A stretch of DNA of 36,159 nt, from positions 1-36,159 of the forward strand of contig JAABSM010000036.1 of NCBI GenBank assembly GCA_011390365.1, given 5' to 3'. Below the pieces are notes generated by a model. That model saw only the letters and a program-made list of their open reading frames with translations, ran no database searches and was not told where the DNA came from. Origin of the DNA: Gammaproteobacteria bacterium (GTDB lineage: Bacteria > Pseudomonadota > Gammaproteobacteria > Chromatiales > Chromatiaceae). Shown piece by piece: positions 9,752 to 17,025 of this stretch (the first letter of the stretch is position 1; each line of letters opens with the position of its first letter). Position numbers and translations under genes: made by a program.

Positions 9752-10231
9752 TCAGGCGCCCTTGCCCCTGTCGCCGAAGAATCGGCCGAAGCTCTTCTTC
9801 AGGAAGCGCTCCCGCTCCGGGTTCGCATCCAGGGAACTGATGACGAGCGCACCGTAGTCCTTGTCCTCGGAGCGAATATGGGTGATCAGCCAGCGGTGGA
9901 GCATCTCGATCAACTCCTCGGCGACATCCTCACCGTTGACGAAACGGTCGGCGTACTCCCGCACCCGCTTCTCGAACAGGCGATGGATGCGCTTGTGGGG
10001 AGAGATATAGGCGTACTCGGCCTTCTCCATCAGACTCTCCTCGAAACCGAAGTGAGAGACGGTGTAGGCGATCAGCTCGGAGATCACCTCTTCGGTGACC
10101 TTGCGGTCGTCATTGCCGCGACTGTCGATGAGGAGATTGATGTAATCGACGATCTGGCGATGCTGATCGTCGATCTCCTGAATCCCGATGACCAGGTCCT
10201 TGGACCATTCCACTCGCATGATATCGGCCAT
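9752..10231 (-). CDS. Bacteriohemerythrin
   Basis: 159 residues from ATG 10231. A single hemerythrin four-helix domain holds the complete di-iron ligand set: His24 (DDQH), His60 and Glu64 (HFGFEE), His79 and His83 (SPHKRIH), His118 and Asp123 (THIRSED). Such proteins bind O2 reversibly and act in oxygen supply or sensing in microaerophiles. No other domain is present, so it is a carrier and not a chemoreceptor. An ATG at 10249 would add six residues; I prefer 10231 because GGAG lies 11 nt before it and family proteins begin with a short lead into the xVEW motif. A perfect GCGCGG-AA-CCGCGC hairpin lies just upstream at 10252-10265. Confidence 0.93.
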   Translation of the reverse strand: MADIMRVEWSKDLVIGIQEIDDQHRQIVDYINLLIDSRGNDDRKVTEEVISELIAYTVSHFGFEESLMEKAEYAYISPHKRIHRLFEKRVREYADRFVNGEDVAEELIEMLHRWLITHIRSEDKDYGALVISSLDANPERERFLKKSFGRFFGDRGKGA

Positions 10232-10251
10232 TTTGGAGGGTGCTCCCATAC

Positions 10252-10265
10252 GCGCGGAACCGCGC
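10252..10265. repeat. Perfect 6-bp hairpin upstream of the hemerythrin gene
   Basis: GCGCGG-AA-CCGCGC. It lies 3 bp in front of the alternative hemerythrin ATG at 10249. It could shape the hemerythrin leader mRNA or end transcripts from the Sel1 gene; the sequence does not decide. Confidence 0.35.
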
Positions 10266-10341
10266 TACAGCTTACGGACGTGCGACGGAAGAGGCGTTAC
10301 CCGAAGACCGTCATCCCTGGATCAAGGTCCCGCGAAGACGG

Positions 10342-10797
10342 TTACCACTCCATGTCCTCTTCCCCAAACCCTGCCATCTTATACCATTTCCTGGCCTCTT
10401 CAACATCTTTCTCCACGCCGTTTCCATCCCTGTACATCATCCCCAGGGTCGCCATCGAGCCAACCATCCCCTGCTCCGCCGCCTTGCTGAACCACTCTAC
10501 CGCCTTCTGGCCGTTGGCCTCGACGCACTCGCCCTGCAAGTACATGAAGCCGAGCCCGTGCTGGGCCAGCGCCAGCCCGCTCTCCGCCGCCGCGCGCATA
10601 TATTTGAGGGCCAGCAGTTCGTTCTGTACCATGCCGAGGCCGTTCTGGGCCATGATCGCCATGCGGTACTGGGCCTCGGCCACGCCCGCGTCGGCGAGGG
10701 GCGAGAGGATCTTGCTGGCGTCGGCGAAATACTTGGCCTCGAAGGCGGAGATTCCGCTGCTCAGCTCCATGTCGAGGTTCATTTGGTGTTGCTGCAT
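10342..10797 (-). CDS. Sel1-like repeat protein
   Basis: 151 residues from ATG 10797, preceded by CGGAG at about 11 nt. Three or four Sel1-like (SLR, TPR-related) helical repeats are readable: AEAQYRMAIMAQNGLG, ALAQHGLGFMYLQGE, GSMATLGMMYRDGNGV, each followed by an A-x-x-W/Y-x-x-x-A helix. Such proteins are protein-protein adaptors. No signal peptide is present, so it is probably cytosolic. An upstream in-frame extension of 36 residues lacks homology and was dropped. Partner and pathway are unknown. It is divergent from slt. Confidence 0.85.
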   Translation of the reverse strand: MQQHQMNLDMELSSGISAFEAKYFADASKILSPLADAGVAEAQYRMAIMAQNGLGMVQNELLALKYMRAAAESGLALAQHGLGFMYLQGECVEANGQKAVEWFSKAAEQGMVGSMATLGMMYRDGNGVEKDVEEARKWYKMAGFGEEDMEW

Positions 10798-10959
10798 TTT
10801 CGAGTTGCTCCGGGATGGATTTCGAGTCGATATCGGGGCGATGCGGGGTTTTGGAGGAAAATTCGCGGATTTTTTCGCGATATCGCTTGCAACCCCCCCG
10901 CGCAAACTCTAATCTTTAGACTCTGGCTCAGGAAATCAAGTTATTGGGTGCGGTACGAG

Positions 10960-12933
10960 ATGTTTGTTAAGACGATTCCCATCATTCTGGTCGCCTTGCT
11001 GGTGCATGCCACCCCGGCAATCGGGTCGAATCTGACCCTCGACAACCAACGGCAAGAGTATCTCGCCGCGGAGCGTGCGCTCAAGCAGCGGGATTACCCG
11101 GAGTATCGCCGACTCAAGGCGAGACTGAAGGATTACCCCCTCTACGCCTATCTCCTCCATGACGAGGCGCTGGGGCAGGTCAGCCGTGGCGAGGCCGCGC
11201 CGGTGCTGGCGTTTCTCGAACACTACGCCGACTCCCCCCTCGCCGATCGGTTGCGCAGCAAGTGGCTGTGGCGACTGGTCAAGCAAGGCGACTGGCAAGC
11301 CTACGCCGAGGTCTACCAGGAGAGCCGCGACAGCAACCTCCAGTGCTACTACCTGCGCGCCCTCAAGGAGACCGGCCAGACCGCCAGGATGCTGGAGCTG
11401 GTCGAACCCATGTGGCTCTACGGCAAATCCCGCCCCGACACCTGCGACCCCGCCTTCGATGTCTGGCGCGCCGCCGGTCGCCTGACCCCGGAACTGGTAT
11501 GGGGTCGCATCGAACTGGCGATGGAGGAGAATAACGCCAAGCTCGCCAACTATCTCCAGCGCTACCTGCCCGCATCCGACAAGCCGGCGGTCGACCTGTG
11601 GCTCAAGGTCCACGCCTCGCCGACCCTGGTCACCGATCGCAATCGCTTCGGCCAGGACCATCCCCGACGGCAGAAGATCCTCATCCACGGCATCGAACGG
11701 CTGGTGCGCACCCAGGGCGCGGAGACGGCGCTGAGCGCTTGGCGCGACATCAAGTCCCGCTACCCCTTCGGCGACGCCCAGGCGGCAAGCATCGAAGGGC
11801 GCATCGCCCTGCAACTGATGTGGGACGACAACCCCAGGGCCCTCGACTACCTGGCCTCGGTACCCGCCGCGCACCGCGATGAGACCCTGATCGACACCGG
11901 CGTGCGTGAAGCGGTCGGCCTCAAGCAGTGGCGGCACATCGTCGATCTGGTCGCCGCCACCCCGGCGGAGCAGCGCAACGAGTACCAGCGCTACTGGCAC
12001 GGCCGCGCCCTGGAGAAGCTGGACCGTCGCGACGAGGCGGAGCCCATTCTTCGCGAACTGGCCAAAGAGCGCACCTATCACGGCTTTCTCGCCGCCGACC
12101 GGGTCGGCGCCCCCTACCACCTGGACAACATCCCGGTGCCGGTGGATCAGGATCTGCTGGCGCGGGTGGAGAACCTTCCGGCGGTGCAGCGCGCGCGGGA
12201 GCTGTTCGCCCTGCGCCGCATGCTGGACGCCCGCCGCGAATGGTACAAACTGATCCAGTCCATGGAGATCGACGAGAAAAAGGCCTTCTCCAAGCTCGCC
12301 CAGGGCTGGGGCTGGCACTCCCGCGCCATCTTCACCCTGGCCAAAACCGACTACTGGGATGACCTGGATCTGCGCTTCCCGCTGGAACACAAGCGACACA
12401 TCGAACCCATCGCCGATCTGCGCGCGCTGGACCGCTCCTGGGTCTTCGCGGTGGTGCGCCAGGAGAGCGCCTTCATCCCCGACGCCCGCTCCCACTCCGG
12501 CGCCCTGGGGCTGATGCAGCTGATGCCCGGCACCGCCAACGACGTGGCGCGCAAGCTCAACATGAAGCGCCCCGGACGCAGCGAACTGCTGACGCCGGAG
12601 ATCAACATCACCCTCGGCGCCAGCTACCTGCGCCAGATGCTCGACCGCCTTGGCCAGCACCCGATCCTCGCCACCGCCGCCTACAACGCCGGACCGCATC
12701 GTGTTGCGCGCTGGCTGCCGGACGAGATCATCCCCGCCGACGAATGGGTCGCCACCATCCCCTTCACCGAGACCCGGGGCTACGTGGAGCGGATCCTGGC
12801 CTACACCGTCATCTACGACGCCCGCCTCGGCTTCGAACCCCGCCGCCTCGCCGATACCATGATGCACCCCATCGGCAAGGACGAGACCGGCCGGGTCAGC
12901 GCGGTGGTCACCGCCGGCAACGGCGCGGGCTGA
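10960..12933 (+). CDS. slt: Soluble lytic murein transglycosylase (Slt70 family)
   Basis: 657 residues with a signal peptide (MFVKTIPIILVALLVHATPAIG), so periplasmic. A long superhelical region (about 30-480) made of helical repeats precedes a C-terminal lysozyme-like SLT domain. Catalytic Glu502 lies in VRQESAF, followed by GALGLMQLMPGTA and AAYNAGPHR, all typical. The enzyme cleaves the MurNAc-GlcNAc bond of peptidoglycan to form 1,6-anhydroMurNAc, for wall turnover and recycling. I chose ATG 10960 because the signal peptide starts there; the upstream open frame (to 10240) overlaps the Sel1 gene on the other strand and is a shadow. Confidence 0.96.
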   Translation: MFVKTIPIILVALLVHATPAIGSNLTLDNQRQEYLAAERALKQRDYPEYRRLKARLKDYPLYAYLLHDEALGQVSRGEAAPVLAFLEHYADSPLADRLRSKWLWRLVKQGDWQAYAEVYQESRDSNLQCYYLRALKETGQTARMLELVEPMWLYGKSRPDTCDPAFDVWRAAGRLTPELVWGRIELAMEENNAKLANYLQRYLPASDKPAVDLWLKVHASPTLVTDRNRFGQDHPRRQKILIHGIERLVRTQGAETALSAWRDIKSRYPFGDAQAASIEGRIALQLMWDDNPRALDYLASVPAAHRDETLIDTGVREAVGLKQWRHIVDLVAATPAEQRNEYQRYWHGRALEKLDRRDEAEPILRELAKERTYHGFLAADRVGAPYHLDNIPVPVDQDLLARVENLPAVQRARELFALRRMLDARREWYKLIQSMEIDEKKAFSKLAQGWGWHSRAIFTLAKTDYWDDLDLRFPLEHKRHIEPIADLRALDRSWVFAVVRQESAFIPDARSHSGALGLMQLMPGTANDVARKLNMKRPGRSELLTPEINITLGASYLRQMLDRLGQHPILATAAYNAGPHRVARWLPDEIIPADEWVATIPFTETRGYVERILAYTVIYDARLGFEPRRLADTMMHPIGKDETGRVSAVVTAGNGAG

Positions 12934-12944
12934 GGATTAGATAG

Positions 12945-13103
12945 CCACGGAGACACAGAGCACACGGAGATCTGTCGGGAAGCTCCCTGGGTTGAATCCA
13001 GTCTCGGGAGCGTAAATCCTTTCAGTCACCGCTTCACGACCTCCCCGCTTCGTTTTTACCGCAGGTCATTGTTACAATCTCTGTGGACTCTGTGTCTCTG
13101 TGG
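12945..13103. repeat. Dispersed CACAGAG inverted-repeat unit
   Basis: Arms 12945-12970 (CCACGGAGACACAGAGCACA...) and 13078-13103 (ending CTCTGTGTCTCTGTGG) are inverted copies about 107 bp apart. They fill the slt-M61 intergenic space, where no gene is seen. Confidence 0.75.
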
Positions 13104-13135
13104 TAATTCAATAGAGAACCAAAACGGAACCCAGC

Positions 13136-15037
13136 ATGATCGAATACCGGGTAAGCCTGCACCAACCCGAGGCCCATCTCTACCAGGTCGAAATGAAGAT
13201 CTCCACGCCCGATCCAAAGGGCCAGCGCCTCACCCTGCCCGCCTGGATCCCCGGCAGCTACATGATCCGCGACTTCGCCCGGCATATCGTTTCGATGGAG
13301 GCCGAGTCCGACGGCGTGCCGCTAACGGTCTGGAAGACCGACAAGCAGAGCTGGCAATGCGCCCCCGCCAACGCCCCCGTAACCCTGCGCTATCGGGTCT
13401 ACGCCTGGGATCTATCGGTACGCGGCGCCCACTTCGACACCACCCACGCCTTCTTCAACGGCACCTCCCTCTTCCTGCGCGCCCTGGGCCATGAGTCCGA
13501 TCCCCATCACGTCATCATCGAACGCCCAGACCATCTCCCCAATAAAAGCCCCTCTCCCCGAGGGAGAGGGGTTGGGGTGAGGGCTCGAATGCCCGAAGAT
13601 GAGGGGTACGCGGACTTTACCGCAACCTGGCGGGTCGCCACCACCCTGCCCGCCGGCTCGCCCCGGGACGACCGCGGCTTCGGCCACTTCCAGGCCCCGG
13701 ATTACGACACCTTGATCGACCATCCGGTGGAAATCGGCAACCTCACCGAGATCCGTTACCGGGTCGCCGACACCCCCCACCGCATGGCCATCACCGGCCG
13801 TATCGATTGCGACGGCGAACGCCTCGCCAAAGACCTGGAGAAGATCTGCGCCGCGCAAGTCGAAATGTTCGGCGAACTGCCGCGGATGCCCGAGTACCTG
13901 TTCCTCGCCACCGCCGTCGGCGACGGCTACGGCGGCCTGGAGCACAAAACCTCCAGCGCCCTGATGTGCGACCGCGACGACCTGCCCCGCCCGGGGATGG
14001 AGGGCGCACCGGACGAGGGTTACCGCCGCTTCCTCGGCCTGTGCAGCCACGAATACCTGCACCTGTGGAACGTCAAGCGCATCCGCCCCAAGGCCTTCAT
14101 GGAGCACGATCTCTCCGGCGAGGTCCACACCACCCTGCTGTGGGCCTTCGAGGGGATCACCTCCTACTACGACGACCTGATGCTGCTGCGAAGCGGCGTC
14201 ATCGACCGGGACGCCTGGCTGGAGCTGCTCGCCCACAACATCACCCGCCTGATGCGCAACCGCGGCCGCCTCACCCAGACCCTGGCCGAATCCAGCTTCG
14301 ACGCCTGGACCAAGTTCTACAAGCAGGACGAAAACGCCATCAACGCCATCGTCAGCTACTACAACAAGGGTGCGCTGGCGGCGCTCTGCCTCGACCTGTT
14401 GATCCGCCGCGACAGTAATAACCAGCGTAGCCTCGATGACCTGATGCGCGCCCTCTGGCGGGGGCACGGCAAGCCCGGCATCGGCGTCACCGAAGAGGAC
14501 ATCGAACGCCTCGCCGAACGGGTCAGCGGCGTCAAACTGGGCGACTTCTTCGACCTCGCCCTGCGCTCCACCGCCGAACTGCCGCTGGCGGAACTGCTCG
14601 CCGACTTCGGCATCGGCATGAAGCTGCGCCCGGCAAACGACAAGGACCAGGGCGGGGCCCTGAAAGAGCCGCCCAAGGCCTCTGCCGAGGAACGGGCGAA
14701 ACCAAAGCCGACCCTCGGCCTGCGTCTGGCCCCCGGCAACGAAACCCGCATCGCCGCCGTCTTCAACGACGGCCCGGCGATGGCCGCCGGCCTCGCCGCC
14801 GGAGACCTGCTGGTCGCCATCGACGGCCTCAAGGCGACCCAGGACAACCTCGAAAAACGCATCGCCCGCCGCGACCCCGGCGACCCGATCGAGATCCACG
14901 CCTTCCGCCGCGACGAACTGATGCGCTTTAACGCCACCCTCCAACCCGCCCCGGCGGACACCTGCGACCTGTGGTCAATCCCGGACCCCGCCGACCCCAT
15001 TCGCCAACGCCGCCAGGCGTGGCTTGGTGTGTTGTAG
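13136..15037 (+). CDS. M61-family (glycyl aminopeptidase-like) metallopeptidase with PDZ domain
   Basis: 633 residues. N-terminal M61 beta domain (WIPGSYMIRDFARHI near 37-51), then a thermolysin-like catalytic domain with the zinc motif HEYLH (His305, Glu306, His309) and a third ligand Glu339 in FEGITSYY. A C-terminal PDZ domain lies at about 520-600 (GPAMAAGLAAGDLLVAIDG). No signal peptide is apparent, so it is probably a cytosolic aminopeptidase. Residues about 136-151 are encoded by a palindromic repeat inserted in frame (see 13548-13586). Relatives pass directly from the preceding beta strand to the WxVATxLP strand. The stop codon TAG (15035-15037) lies inside the arm of another inverted repeat. 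Confidence 0.93.
   Translation: MIEYRVSLHQPEAHLYQVEMKISTPDPKGQRLTLPAWIPGSYMIRDFARHIVSMEAESDGVPLTVWKTDKQSWQCAPANAPVTLRYRVYAWDLSVRGAHFDTTHAFFNGTSLFLRALGHESDPHHVIIERPDHLPNKSPSPRGRGVGVRARMPEDEGYADFTATWRVATTLPAGSPRDDRGFGHFQAPDYDTLIDHPVEIGNLTEIRYRVADTPHRMAITGRIDCDGERLAKDLEKICAAQVEMFGELPRMPEYLFLATAVGDGYGGLEHKTSSALMCDRDDLPRPGMEGAPDEGYRRFLGLCSHEYLHLWNVKRIRPKAFMEHDLSGEVHTTLLWAFEGITSYYDDLMLLRSGVIDRDAWLELLAHNITRLMRNRGRLTQTLAESSFDAWTKFYKQDENAINAIVSYYNKGALAALCLDLLIRRDSNNQRSLDDLMRALWRGHGKPGIGVTEEDIERLAERVSGVKLGDFFDLALRSTAELPLAELLADFGIGMKLRPANDKDQGGALKEPPKASAEERAKPKPTLGLRLAPGNETRIAAVFNDGPAMAAGLAAGDLLVAIDGLKATQDNLEKRIARRDPGDPIEIHAFRRDELMRFNATLQPAPADTCDLWSIPDPADPIRQRRQAWLGVL
13548..13586. repeat. REP-like palindrome inside the M61 peptidase gene
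   Basis: CCCCTCTCCC-CGA-GGGAGAGGGG (13549-13571) is followed by a GTTGGGGTGAGGG tail. A second copy with the same tail stands at 19004-19040. The copy here is translated in frame without a stop as a basic, Ser/Arg/Gly-rich stretch. Confidence 0.88.
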
Positions 15038-15105
15038 GATGGGCACGGCGCTGATAAATTGTCCCAAGCGAACAACTGACGGTGGAGCGCCTTTGCCCAT
15101 CCTAC
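15034..15105. repeat. Short inverted-repeat element (GTAGGATGGGCA arms)
   Basis: Perfect 12-bp arms GTAGGATGGGCA (15034-15045) and TGCCCATCCTAC (15094-15105) enclose 48 bp, about 72 bp in all. The left arm contains the M61 stop codon. The right end plus flank (GCCCATCCTACGTACT) recurs at 15467-15482, so the toxin-antitoxin remnant is bracketed by direct copies of this end. A related arm (TAGGATGTGCCG) occurs in the MITE at 30742. Confidence 0.75.
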
Positions 15106-15145
15106 GTACTAGAAGTTTTATAACCGATGGCAGCAGGAGAAAACG

Positions 15146-15403
15146 ATGCATCACTCACAAATGCTGATCGACTACCCAGCTAACCTTCCAGATGCACTCC
15201 ATACCACGCCCACCGCTTTCGCCGAGGAGGCAAAAATGGCGATGGCGGTCAAACTATTCGAGATGAAAAGAATCTCCTCGGGCGTTGCCGCTCAGTTGGC
15301 CGGCGTCGATCGCGTGACCTTTCTACTCAGTTTGCACCGCTATAACGTAGCGATGATAGACCTGGAAGAGGATGATCTGAATACGGACTTGGCAAATGCA
15401 TGA
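15146..15403 (+). CDS. UPF0175-family antitoxin-like protein
   Basis: 85 residues, the size of UPF0175 proteins. The family pattern is visible: YPANLPDAL near the start, FAEEAKMAMAVKLFEM in the first helices, SSGVAAQLAGVDRVTFLLSLHRYNV as the helix-turn-helix-like core, and an acidic end. UPF0175 proteins usually precede a DUF3368 PIN-like toxin and are treated as its antitoxin. A GCAGGAGAAAAC ribosome site stands directly before the ATG. The next frame overlaps the 3' end by 8 nt and is a truncated toxin, so this antitoxin seems orphaned. Confidence 0.82.
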   Translation: MHHSQMLIDYPANLPDALHTTPTAFAEEAKMAMAVKLFEMKRISSGVAAQLAGVDRVTFLLSLHRYNVAMIDLEEDDLNTDLANA

Positions 15404-15455
15404 AAAGTCGATTGTCATCAATACAAGCCCTCTGCTCGCGCAAAGCAAAGCCTAA
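15396..15455 (+). pseudogene. Truncated DUF3368 (PIN-like) toxin start
   Basis: ATG 15396 overlaps the antitoxin end. The frame reads MHEKSIVINTSPLLAQSKA and stops. VINTSPLLA is the characteristic first strand and metal-binding Asn/Asp region of DUF3368 proteins, which continue for about 150 residues. Here the similarity ends after 15 residues, shortly before a copy of the CCCATCCTACGTACT repeat end. The sequence suggests that the toxin body was lost by deletion or element insertion. Confidence 0.75.
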
Positions 15456-15543
15456 GCAACGTTATCGCCCATCCTACGTACTTGAAAGGTTAAGCGCGGA
15501 TAGACGCAGATGAAAAAGGCAAGGATTTAATGACGACCCGAAA

Positions 15544-15600
15544 CTGAATAAAAGGCACCACATCCCACCCCCCCTTTTACAAAGGGGGGGGGCGGATCCG
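15544..15600. repeat. C7T3/A3G7 palindrome in a gene-free stretch
   Basis: CCCCCCCTTT-TAC-AAAGGGGGGG forms a perfect stem. The stretch 15456-15716 holds no gene I can support. Related C-rich pieces recur at about 15920-15940 and 24880-24985. Confidence 0.6.
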
Positions 15601-15716
15601 GTGCTTCGTTTAGTTGCCAATGCCACCACCAGAGTCCCGAGCATTAGATAGATCCTTGCGCCAGTTCTCAGTGGTATGGAAGTTCTCGGAAATCGCCTTA
15701 ACAGGAGGAAAACGTA

Positions 15717-15773
15717 GTGCATCGCTCACAACTGCCGATCGACTACCCAGCCAACCTACCAGATCAGCCGCAC
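15717..15773 (+). pseudogene. Second, truncated copy of the UPF0175 antitoxin start
   Basis: From GTG 15717 the frame reads VHRSQLPIDYPANLPDQPH, closely matching the intact antitoxin at 15146 (MHHSQMLIDYPANLPDALH). The ribosome site (CAGGAGGAAAAC) is conserved too. Similarity stops at about 15770, after which the frame runs into a CACGGAG repeat. It is a partial duplicate, about 570 bp downstream of the first. Confidence 0.72.
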
Positions 15774-15810
15774 TTAAGTTTCGTATGCATTATCAAAGCC
15801 TGCAAAATCT

Positions 15811-15870
15811 CTCACAAAGGCACGGAGCACACGGAGAGCTCTTCCTCCGTGATCTCTGTGGCTCCGTGAG
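15811..15870. repeat. CACGGAG repeat folded as one long palindrome
   Basis: Arms CTCACAAAGGCACGGAGCACACGGAG... and CCTCCGTGATCTCTGTGGCTCCGTGAG abut with almost no spacer, unlike other copies, whose arms stand about 75-110 bp apart. Confidence 0.7.
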
Positions 15871-16007
15871 AGATCTTATGAAAACTTTGGAGCCGCTGTA
15901 CTAGAACCACCCAACCCACTCCCCCCTTTCGCAAAGTGGCATCCTGAGCTTGTCGAAGGAGGGCTGGAGGGGATTTTACCGACCCACAAAAACCCTACGA
16001 GAACCCC

Positions 16008-16802
16008 ATGTCATCCACCACCCCATCCACCGACAAGATCATCGACATCGCCCGTCGCGCCGGCGACGCCATTCTGGAGATCTACGCAAAGGACTTCTCC
16101 GTCTACGAAAAGCAGGACGCCTCGCCCCTCACCGAGGCGGACATGGCCTCCCACAAGCTGATCGTCGCCGCGCTGGAGGAACTCACTCCGGAGATTCCGG
16201 TACTCTCCGAAGAGTCCAAGGCGGTCCCCTACGACACCCGCAAGGGCTGGCAACACTACTGGCTGATCGACCCCCTCGACGGCACCAAGGAGTTCATCAA
16301 ACGCAACGGCGAATTCACCGTCAACATCGCCCTCATCGAAGAGGGCCAGGCGACCCTCGGCGTGGTGCATGTGCCGGTACGCGGCCTCACCTACGTCGGC
16401 AAGGCCGGCGAAGGGGCATGGCTCTACGAAGGGGACGACAAGCAACCGATCCAGGTACGCACCCAACGCGGCACGCCGCTACTGGTCGCCGGCAGCCGCT
16501 CCCACGCCGGCGAGAGCCTGCAACGCTTCCTCGAACGGGTCGGCGAGCATGAACTGGTGAGCATGGGCAGCTCCCTCAAGCTGTGCCTGGTCGCCGAAGG
16601 CAAGGCCGACATCTACCCACGCCTAGGCCCCACCTCCGAATGGGACACCGCCGCCGCCCAGGCGGTGGTAGAGGCCGCCGGCGGCAAGGTCACCGGCATC
16701 GACCTGCAACCCCTGCGCTACAACACCAAGGACTCCCTGCTCAATCCCCACTTCCTGGTGTTTGGCGACGCCTCCGTGGACTGGTCTCAGTACCTCGACT
16801 GA
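16008..16802 (+). CDS. cysQ: 3'(2'),5'-bisphosphate nucleotidase CysQ
   Basis: 264 residues of the inositol-monophosphatase fold. Metal-binding motifs are present: SEES (Glu in LSEESKA), LIDPLDGTKEF (near 87-97), and the C-terminal GPTSEWDTAAAQAVVEAAGG. The TKEF and SEWDTAA wording is specific to CysQ. It hydrolyses 3'-phosphoadenosine 5'-phosphate (PAP), removing the by-product of sulfate assimilation, and also acts on PAPS. ATG 16008 begins MSSTTPSTDKIIDIARRAG, where family homology starts. It stands alone between repeat-filled spaces. Confidence 0.96.
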   Translation: MSSTTPSTDKIIDIARRAGDAILEIYAKDFSVYEKQDASPLTEADMASHKLIVAALEELTPEIPVLSEESKAVPYDTRKGWQHYWLIDPLDGTKEFIKRNGEFTVNIALIEEGQATLGVVHVPVRGLTYVGKAGEGAWLYEGDDKQPIQVRTQRGTPLLVAGSRSHAGESLQRFLERVGEHELVSMGSSLKLCLVAEGKADIYPRLGPTSEWDTAAAQAVVEAAGGKVTGIDLQPLRYNTKDSLLNPHFLVFGDASVDWSQYLD

Positions 16803-16814
16803 TCGGTTTCCCTC

Positions 16815-16837
16815 GTTACCAATTTCTGCTTGGTAAC
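16815..16837 (+). terminator. Perfect 8-bp hairpin after cysQ
   Basis: GTTACCAA-7 nt-TTGGTAAC lies 13 bp after the cysQ stop and is followed by A-rich, not T-rich, sequence. It may be a bidirectional or Rho-assisted end, or a dispersed repeat of the GTTCCCA...TGGGAAC type. The rest of 16838-17025 holds nothing recognisable. Confidence 0.35.
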
Positions 16838-17025
16838 AACAAAACGACCGCCGATGGCCCCGAGCTCGGACCTCAGTCCGGCATCGCCGGTCGCGGCGCA
16901 TGGAAACACGCCAGGGTCGGTCATGTCGCGCCATTGCCTGGGATTGCCACGAAACGCTCGCCAGAAATGGCCAAATGCATCCAAATCAGGTAAAAAGAGG
17001 GCATCCCCCAACCGCCGGTGACGCC

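Noticed and set aside
10240-10959. 240-codon upstream extension of slt
   Set aside because: Overlaps the Sel1-repeat gene on the other strand, lacks family character, and would bury the signal peptide.
10936-12867. 643-codon minus-strand frame opposite slt
   Set aside because: Antisense shadow; Slt70 signal peptide and catalytic motifs are on the plus strand.
12945-13103. CRISPR-like array from recurrent CACAGAG repeats
   Set aside because: Repeats are paired inversely, not regularly spaced in direct order, and have no uniform spacers.
15470-15600. Possible small genes in the C-rich palindrome region
   Set aside because: Open frames arise only from palindromes and repeat ends, with no ribosome site or protein pattern.
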